Assembly (NCBI RefSeq): GCF_000716875.1
Contig: NZ_JNWQ01000109.1
Coordinates: forward strand, 1-19,279
DNA from: Streptomyces novaecaesareae
GTDB lineage: Bacteria; Actinomycetota; Actinomycetes; Streptomycetales; Streptomycetaceae
Length of the DNA: 19,279 nt
Direction: 5' to 3'
Below the pieces are notes generated by a model. It worked only from the letters and a program-made list of their open reading frames with translations, made no database searches and was not told where the DNA came from. Position 1 is the first letter of the stretch, and each line of letters opens with the position of its first letter. This document shows positions 15,701 through 19,279 of the stretch, in pieces. Both the position numbers and the translations under genes were made by a program.

Positions 15701-16317
15701 TCGTCGAGCTCGGGGTGGTGGTCGAAGACGATCAGCCGGCGCACCGAGGTGTCCCCGGCCAGGGCGTCCAGGACCGGCGCCAGGCGGGCCACGCTGGTGG
15801 CGAAGACGCGCGGCGCGGCCTCCTCCACCAGGTGGCGGATGTGCTCCACGGAGGCGTTGTTGTGCAACGGCACGGAGACCGCGCCGACCTGGCTGCACGC
15901 CAGGTCCACCGCGGTGTAGTCGGCGCCGGCGAAGCCCAGGGTGGCGACGAAGTCGCCGGCCCGCAGCGGGTGGTCGGGGTGGTGGTACCAGTCGGCGGCG
16001 ATCGCCCGCAGCCGCAACCACAGCTCGCCGTACGTGACGGTGTCGAAGCGGGGGAGCAGCCGCAGCTCGGTGCGCCCGGCCACCGTGACGAACTCCCGGG
16101 CGCGCTCGCCGAGGGCGGGCCGGTCCGCGTAGCCCGCGAGCGTCCGGCGGACGATCTCGGCCAGCCGCAGTCCGTCCTGGGCGGTGGCCTCGAAGACCTC
16201 CCGCAGCGGCAGGTGGCCGGCGAGTTCCGGCTCGGCTGCCACCAGGCCGGCGATCCGCCGTTTCCGGTTGGCCTCCAGCTCGGCGCGCGTGGAAATGACT
16301 CGCGCATTGTTCTTCAT
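12754..16317 (-). CDS. car: Carboxylic acid reductase (A-PCP-R)
   Basis: 1187-residue multidomain enzyme converting a carboxylic acid to its aldehyde with ATP and NADPH. The adenylation domain covers about 30-640: phosphate loop TSGSTGSPKG at 265-274, YGTTE at 426-430, TGD at 500-502, and a likely catalytic Lys624 in the segment after DNGLL. The carrier domain (about 660-740) has its phosphopantetheine Ser696 in GGDSLSAL. The reductase domain (about 790-1187) has the NADP-binding TGANGYLGR at 798-806 and the catalytic pair Tyr970/Lys974 (YATSK). Length and order match single-chain CARs of Nocardia and mycobacteria. It needs a phosphopantetheinyl transferase, not seen here. In the grixazone pathway a two-subunit reductase acts on 3,4-AHBA, so that acid is a likely substrate. 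The ATG at 16317 has GGAAAGG 7 bases upstream. Confidence 0.95.
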   Translation of the reverse strand: MKNNARVISTRAELEANRKRRIAGLVAAEPELAGHLPLREVFEATAQDGLRLAEIVRRTLAGYADRPALGERAREFVTVAGRTELRLLPRFDTVTYGELWLRLRAIAADWYHHPDHPLRAGDFVATLGFAGADYTAVDLACSQVGAVSVPLHNNASVEHIRHLVEEAAPRVFATSVARLAPVLDALAGDTSVRRLIVFDHHPELDEHREAVAAASRRLAAAGSPLTLELLSEVIGRGRALPDPPVLPTEDGTADGTGALSSLIYTSGSTGSPKGVMFTESTVSLMWRPNWESEHRYPTITANFLPQSHLVARRLVAKTLAQGGTAYFMATADLSTFLEDLALIRPTELALVPRVCEMVFQSYQSRLEQLAPQGELPQAQHAELLAHFREEVFGGRLVLAPCGSAPLARELVDFLEACLEIPFLNSYGTTETGLVMLDQRVQRALVREYKLVDVPELGYFTTDSPYPRGELLLKSRLLTSGYYRRPEVTAEVFDQDGFYRTGDIMAELEPDRLVYVDRRNNVLKLSQGEFVALAKLEAAFVASPLVHQVFVYGNSSQAFLLAVVVPTPEALEQAPDEAALKAAISASLQRIARDAGLQPYEVPRDLLIETEPFSQDNGLLSDSTKHLRPRLKAHYGPQLEQRYAELAEGRANELHELRQDTGRPVLETVARAVQALLGTAERELDPQTRFTDLGGDSLSALSLSGLLREVLGVEVPVGTLIGPANSLRRIADHVEQAREQARDSARPTRRPTFADVHGDHATTARAADLTLDRFIDPATLAAAPSLPQPTGEPATVLLTGANGYLGRFLCLEWLERLAPAGGTLICLVRGADDTDARQRLDRAMDSGDGELKRRFAELTADGTLQVLAGDIGTAELGLAGPDWERLAATVDLIVHPAALVNHVLPYRQLFGPNVAGTAELVRLALSTRLKPVSYLSSVAVAAHGARALDEDGDIRTTDPERPIDEGHANGYATSKWAGEVLLREAHDLCGLPVTVFRSDMILAHGRYTGQVNVTDTFTRLVLSLVATGIAPRSFYRATDPARPPRAHYDGLPADFVAAAVTALSGGAAGHRTYNAVNPHDDGVSLDTVVDWLIESGTPIHRIADHGEWHERFGTALRALPERQRQHSLLPLLHAYRAPATPVAGSAVPAERFRQAVRAAGIGAQGDIPHLSRPLIEKYLADLRHLQLI

Positions 16318-16409
16318 GACAACACCTTTCCGGCCGTGCCTGCCGCTGACCATTCACCGCCCGCGGGAAAGCCGGGGCGGAACGCCGTAATTGACCGCTG
16401 TAATCGATT

Positions 16410-16452
16410 CGGTCGGTCCGATCAGTGTGCGCCGATGACGGCGGACCGATCG
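16410..16452. repeat. Inverted repeat upstream of carboxylic acid reductase
   Basis: Arms CGGTCGGTCCG (16410-16420) and CGGACCGATCG (16442-16452) are complementary at 10 of 11 positions with a 21-base spacer, about 95-135 bases upstream of the reductase start. It might be a site for the adjacent StrR-like regulator, or merely GC-rich chance. Confidence 0.3.
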
Positions 16453-16638
16453 CCGTGTGCGGACCATCGAGAAGCCGGGGCCCGGCCGCGGGCCACGGAA
16501 TGCGCTCTCCCCGGTGCGGGATTCCACCGGAAATCCCGGTCGGGCCGCGATGTCCCGGCGAATGCGCGGGGACAGGGGGCGGCCGGAGCGCGGCCAGCGT
16601 AGCGCCCGGTTCGAGCGCCGGGCCAGCCTCCTCCGGCC

Positions 16639-16724
16639 GGCCCGCCGTGCGTCCGGAAGGCCGCCGTCGGGCGTCCGGATGGCCGCCGTCGGGCGTCCGT
16701 CCGGGCGGCCCGCCGTGCGTCCGG
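16639..16724. repeat. Degenerate GC-rich direct repeats (A-B-B-A)
   Basis: Two copies of GGCCCGCCGTGCGTCCGG (16639-16656, 16707-16724) flank two copies of GGCCGCCGTCGGGCGTCCG (16659-16677, 16681-16699). All four share a GCCGT..CGTCCG core and repeat about every 20-26 bases. They may come from slipped replication, or be a repeated binding site in the reductase leader. Confidence 0.6.
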
Positions 16725-16818
16725 GGCCGGTTCGGAGGGTGCTCCGGAGGGGGCGTGCAACCGAGGAAGAGGCCCAGTTGCCCGCCCGACATGCGGCCTG
16801 ACCTGCGATAACAAGAAT

Positions 16819-16836
16819 ATACCTTGCTAAAGGTAT
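16819..16836. promoter_or_regulatory. Palindromic operator, copy 3, in divergent region
   Basis: ATACCTTGCTAAAGGTAT is a perfect 7-4-7 palindrome, extended by A/T pairs outside the core. On the minus strand it is followed by TATTCTTGT, matching the -10 side of the other two copies, so it may drive the reductase operon. It also lies only 107 bases upstream of the regulator start on the plus strand and could control both. Confidence 0.65.
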
Positions 16837-16943
16837 TTTTTGCTGCCACTGTCGAATGCATCGGCGGAGCACCCCACGCCACCGCCGGACGGACAACGAG
16901 AACAACAGGACGAGGCAATCCAGGACGCAGTCGAGGGGGCGGC

Positions 16944-18038
16944 ATGACAGACGTCGAGGCGATCCACGCCCGCACGAGAAACAAGGACTCCTGGCCCCCG
17001 GGCCCGGAGCACGCAGGAGCGGAGCAACCAGGCATCGAGGTCGGCACGGAGGTCCGCTGGGTCCCCATCGCCGACCTGGTCCTCTCGGACTCGCCCAGGA
17101 CGGCGGGGGAGGACCGCGAACACGCGCAGACCCTGGCGGAGTCGGCGTCCGGCGCCGAGCTGCCGCCGATCATCGTCCAGCGGGGCACCAACCGGGTGGT
17201 GGACGGGCGGCACCGCGTCCGCGCCGCCCAGCTCCGGGGCGAGCGGGAGATCCGCGCCTGCTTCTTCGACGGCGACGACAGCGGCGCGTTCGTCCTGGCG
17301 GTACGCCTGAACGTCCAGCACGGGCTGCCGCTGTCGCTGGCCGACCGCAAGGCGGCCGTCAGACGGATCCTGGTCGAGCACTCCGCCTGGTCGAACCGGG
17401 CCATCGCGTCGGTCGCCGGCCTGTCACCCAAGACGGTCGCCGCGGTGCGCGCGGAGGCCGGACAGTCCGCCGAGCAGGCCAGGGTCGGCCGGGACGGCAG
17501 GGTCCGGCCCGTGGACGCCGCGGCCGGCCGGGAGCGCGTCCGGGAGATCCTGACCAGGGAGCCGAACTCGTCCCTGCGCGCGGTCAGCGCGGTCGCCGGA
17601 GTCTCCGTCGGCACCGTGCGCAGCGTGCGCGACCAGTTGCGCGGGCAGGGCGGGCCGGCCGACCCGGGCCCACGGGCCGCGCCTCCCGCGCGGTACGCCG
17701 AGGCGCCCCCGAGCGCCCCGGTCCCGCGCCTCGCCGTCCCGCTCAGGGGCGTCGACCCCGCCCGCCTGCGCAGCGCCGAGATGATGCTCAACTCGCTGCG
17801 CACCGACCCCTCGCTGCGGTTCAACCAGTCCGGCCGGCTACTGCTGAGCATCCTGGCGGTGGCCGCGATGGACCCGGACGCGTGCGAGCGCCTCATCGCC
17901 GACCTGCCCGACCACTGCATCCATTTCGTGTCAGAACTGGCTGCGGTGAGCATGCAGGGCTGGCACGAACTCGCCGTGCAACTGGAAAGGCGAAAGTCAG
18001 CTCCCTTGACTTCCGCATCGGTCTCGGACGTTTATTGA
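16944..18038 (+). CDS. StrR/ParB-like pathway regulator
   Basis: 364-residue DNA-binding protein of the StrR/NovG type, pathway activators of antibiotic clusters built on a ParB-like fold. The ParB/Srx-like N-terminal domain (about 35-125) has the VPIADL start, PPIIVQRG and VVDGRHRVRAAQL. Two helix-turn-helix segments follow: WSNRAIASVAGLSPKTVAAV at about 150-170 and LRAVSAVAGVSVGTVRSV at about 205-225. A Pro/Ala-rich linker (about 232-265) leads to a helical C-terminal domain of unknown role. No other par genes are present, so chromosome partition is unlikely. The ATG at 16944 has GAGGGGG 4-5 bases upstream; an in-frame upstream ATG at 16824 lies inside the operator and is rejected. It probably activates some of the operons here. 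Its own promoter may be repressed through the palindrome about 107 bases upstream. Confidence 0.88.
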   Translation: MTDVEAIHARTRNKDSWPPGPEHAGAEQPGIEVGTEVRWVPIADLVLSDSPRTAGEDREHAQTLAESASGAELPPIIVQRGTNRVVDGRHRVRAAQLRGEREIRACFFDGDDSGAFVLAVRLNVQHGLPLSLADRKAAVRRILVEHSAWSNRAIASVAGLSPKTVAAVRAEAGQSAEQARVGRDGRVRPVDAAAGRERVREILTREPNSSLRAVSAVAGVSVGTVRSVRDQLRGQGGPADPGPRAAPPARYAEAPPSAPVPRLAVPLRGVDPARLRSAEMMLNSLRTDPSLRFNQSGRLLLSILAVAAMDPDACERLIADLPDHCIHFVSELAAVSMQGWHELAVQLERRKSAPLTSASVSDVY

Positions 18039-18044
18039 AGTCCG

Positions 18045-18066
18045 GGCGCCGGGACATTCCGGCGCC
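18045..18066 (+). terminator. Hairpin after the regulator gene
   Basis: A perfect 8-bp stem, GGCGCCGG (18045-18052) with CCGGCGCC (18059-18066), and a 6-base loop, starts 7 bases past the regulator stop. No T-run follows. It probably terminates or reduces readthrough into the griI-like gene. Confidence 0.5.
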
Positions 18067-18109
18067 GACCGCGGAAACTCGATTCGGCGGAGATCCGAAA
18101 TTGGCAGCC

Positions 18110-18139
18110 TTGACATTCCCGAACGATTTTTGGTTCCGT
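18110..18139 (+). promoter_or_regulatory. Possible activator-dependent promoter of griI-like gene
   Basis: A perfect -35 TTGACA (18110-18115) is followed 18 bases on by only a weak -10 (TTCCGT, 18134-18139). A dyad, TCCCGA (18117-18122) with TCGGGA (18139-18144), overlaps the spacer, and another, TTCGG-N7-CCGAA (18083-18099), lies upstream. A good -35 with a poor -10 suits an activator-dependent promoter, but this is weak evidence. Confidence 0.3.
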
Positions 18140-18197
18140 CGGGACAGGAAGTCGAGAGCCATTCACGATCTCCGACGACGAGAAAGGGGCAGAAAAA

Positions 18198-19031
18198 ATG
18201 ACCGAGTCATACGGTTGGACGGGAAAGCACCGTCGGATGCAGCGGATTCTTCACCCGGTCTCCGGCACGACGTTCCTCGTGCCGCTCGACCACTCGCTGG
18301 CGGACGGCCCGGTGGCGACCACCAACGGGTTCACCAAGCTGGTCACGGCCATGTCCGCCAACGACGTGGACGGCATCGTCGTCCACAAGGGCCGGGTCCG
18401 CTTCCTGCCGACCGAACTGCTCAGGGACCTGGCGCTGATCGTGCACCTGAACGGCAGCACCCGGCACGCCGACGACGTCGACGCGAAGATCATGGTCGGC
18501 GCGGTGGAGGAGGCCGTCGCCCTGGGCGCGGACGGGGTGAGCGTCCACATCAACCTGGGCTCGAACACCGAGGGCGGGCAGCTCACCGATCTGGGTGTGG
18601 TCGCCGACCACTGCGCCCGCTGGGGCGTCCCGCTGCTCGCGATGGTCTACCCGCGCGGCCCCCGCATCACCGACCCGGCCGACCCGGTGCTGCTCGCCCA
18701 CGCGGCGAACGTCGCGGCGGACCTCGGCGTCGACATCGTCAAACTCCCGTACACCGGCTCGCCGCTGACGATGGCCCAGGTCGTCCAGGCGAGCCCGATC
18801 CCGGTCGTGACCGCCGGCGGCGGCGTGATCGGGGACACCGACAAGTTCCTCGACGTCATCGAGAGCACGATGGAGTCCGGCGTCGCCGGCGTCGCCGTCG
18901 GGCGCAACGTCTTCCGCGCCGAGGACCCCGGCCAGCTGGCCCGCTCCATCGCCAAGCGCGTGCACGCCGGCCTCCGGTCGCCGGAGGCGCTGGTGCCCGA
19001 CCGGTCGCGCTCCGACGTGACGGTGGGCTGA
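18198..19031 (+). CDS. griI: GriI-like aldolase (3,4-AHBA pathway, ADH synthase family)
   Basis: 277-residue TIM-barrel aldolase of the DhnA/archaeal class I family. GriI condenses aspartate 4-semialdehyde with dihydroxyacetone phosphate to a C7 amino-sugar phosphate that GriH cyclises to 3-amino-4-hydroxybenzoate. Expected residues are visible: Asp31 (PLDHSLADGP), Tyr151 (MVYPRGPR) and the probable Schiff-base Lys182 (VDIVKLPYTGS). The phosphate-binding loops are TAGGGV (205-210) and GVAVGRN (231-237). The archaeal relative makes 2-amino-3,7-dideoxy-D-threo-hept-6-ulosonate for aromatic amino acids; here the GriH-like neighbour and cluster setting favour 3,4-AHBA. The ATG at 18198 has AAGGGG 8 bases upstream. 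The next gene starts 131 bases on, an unusually wide gap that holds short tandem repeats. Confidence 0.92.
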   Translation: MTESYGWTGKHRRMQRILHPVSGTTFLVPLDHSLADGPVATTNGFTKLVTAMSANDVDGIVVHKGRVRFLPTELLRDLALIVHLNGSTRHADDVDAKIMVGAVEEAVALGADGVSVHINLGSNTEGGQLTDLGVVADHCARWGVPLLAMVYPRGPRITDPADPVLLAHAANVAADLGVDIVKLPYTGSPLTMAQVVQASPIPVVTAGGGVIGDTDKFLDVIESTMESGVAGVAVGRNVFRAEDPGQLARSIAKRVHAGLRSPEALVPDRSRSDVTVG

Positions 19032-19067
19032 CCGCCGCGCCCACCGCCGACCGACCACAACCCGCAC

Positions 19068-19111
19068 GCGGATCCACCGCGCGCAGATCCACCGCACCGC
19101 AGATCCACCGC
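19068..19111. repeat. Three short direct repeats between griI-like and griH-like genes
   Basis: GCGGATCCACCGC (19068-19080) is followed by two exact copies of GCAGATCCACCGC (19083-19095, 19099-19111), at a 15-16-base period. They lie 36 bases after the griI-like stop and 51 bases before the griH-like start. Function unknown; slipped-strand origin or a protein or RNA-binding site are possible. Confidence 0.6.
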
Positions 19112-19162
19112 ACGTCTCACGCACGTTGACACCCGATCACCACCAACGGAAGAGGTATGACG

Positions 19163-19279
19163 ATGAAGTCCGCATGGATTGATCTCCGTGGTTTCGCCGG
19201 TGAGCTCGCGGCTGCCGTCATCGAGGAGAGTGCTCACCTCGGTGTCGAGGCCGTCGTGTTCGACGACCCGGACCTGGCG
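19163..19279 (+). CDS. griH: GriH-like 3-dehydroquinate synthase II family protein (partial)
   Basis: Only the first 39 codons are in the window; the frame is open to the right edge. The start, MKSAWIDLRGF followed by a helix and AVVFDDPDLA, matches the N-terminus of the archaeal AroB'/GriH family (beta strand WIDLR, then a helix and VEAVV). GriH turns the GriI product into 3,4-AHBA by oxidation-like deamination, cyclisation and aromatisation, with metal help. Its place directly after a GriI homologue strongly supports the call despite the short length. The ATG at 19163 has AGAGG 7 bases upstream; an in-frame ATG at 19157 sits too close to that site. The catalytic part of the gene lies outside the window, so intactness cannot be judged. 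Confidence 0.75.
   Translation, partial: MKSAWIDLRGFAGELAAAVIEESAHLGVEAVVFDDPDLA

Larger units (their letters stand above)
16318..16943. other. Divergent non-coding region, carboxylic acid reductase and regulator
   Basis: This 626-base stretch lies between divergently transcribed genes. I see no supported gene in it. It holds a GC-rich inverted repeat (16410-16452), a degenerate direct-repeat block (16639-16724) and the third palindromic operator (16819-16836). If the reductase promoter is the one at the operator, the leader is about 490 bases long. Confidence 0.75.

Noticed and set aside
16639..16724. Repeat block as a CRISPR array
   Set aside because: Units are short, differ from each other, and are separated by only 2-7 bases with no spacer-like sequences or cas genes.
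16354..16905. Possible small genes in the divergent region between the reductase and the regulator (open frames of 128-183 codons on both strands)
   Set aside because: They overlap each other and the operator, lack convincing ribosome sites, and encode repeat-derived Arg/Pro/Gly-rich sequence.
12616..17953. Long open frames on both strands across the carboxylic acid reductase and regulator
   Set aside because: They overlap a complete three-domain enzyme and a regulator with clear motifs in other frames, and show no domain of their own.
16944..18038. ParB-like protein as a chromosome or plasmid partition gene near an origin
   Set aside because: No ParA partner or parS-like sites are seen, and the ParB-like domain with two helix-turn-helix segments in a biosynthetic cluster fits StrR/NovG-type regulators.

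Overview
The window is very GC-rich actinomycete DNA, most probably from Streptomyces or a close relative. Signs of this are the strong third-position G/C bias, GTG and TTG starts, tightly overlapping operon genes, a StrR/ParB-type pathway regulator and the mix of biosynthetic enzymes. It reads as the interior of a specialised-metabolite gene cluster. The right edge cuts the last gene.

Layout. (1) 101-9396, all on the minus strand: a compact operon in the transcriptional order KASIII-like protein, canonical KASIII, PaaA-like di-iron oxygenase subunit, a PaaB-PaaC fusion protein, PaaD-like Fe-S maturation protein, SDR, enoyl-CoA hydratase, acyl/aryl-CoA ligase. After a terminator-like hairpin comes an MHS-type MFS transporter. 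(2) 9397-10023: a 627-base non-coding region with the leader and probable promoter of that operon and a stack of hairpins ending the next unit. (3) 10024-12689, minus strand: a DHA2-type drug exporter with its own promoter, then an aldo/keto reductase. (4) 12754-16317, minus strand: a complete carboxylic acid reductase (adenylation, carrier and reductase domains) that probably forms an operon with the aldo/keto reductase. (5) 16318-16943: a 626-base non-coding divergent region. (6) 16944-19279, plus strand: a StrR/ParB-like regulator, a GriI-type aldolase and the first 117 bases of a GriH-type cyclase.

How the genes may work together. GriI and GriH homologues are the two-enzyme route from aspartate semialdehyde and dihydroxyacetone phosphate to 3-amino-4-hydroxybenzoate (3,4-AHBA). 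The carboxylic acid reductase and aldo/keto reductase could turn an aryl acid of this kind into aldehyde and alcohol. The CoA ligase could instead make an aryl- or acyl-CoA for a PaaABCD-type CoA-thioester epoxidase, with the hydratase and SDR acting next and the two KASIII-family proteins doing C-C condensation or acyl transfer. This would be an anabolic, ring-dearomatising use of phenylacetyl-CoA epoxidase machinery. I know of no characterised pathway with this combination; the substrate and product are inference.

Regulation. Three near-identical 18-bp palindromes, ATACCTT-N4-AAGGTAT, lie upstream of the oxygenase operon, the DHA2 exporter and the reductase/regulator divergent region. In the clearest case the palindrome fills the spacer of a good -35/-10 promoter. 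They look like operators of one gamma-butyrolactone/furan-receptor-type TetR repressor encoded outside the window.
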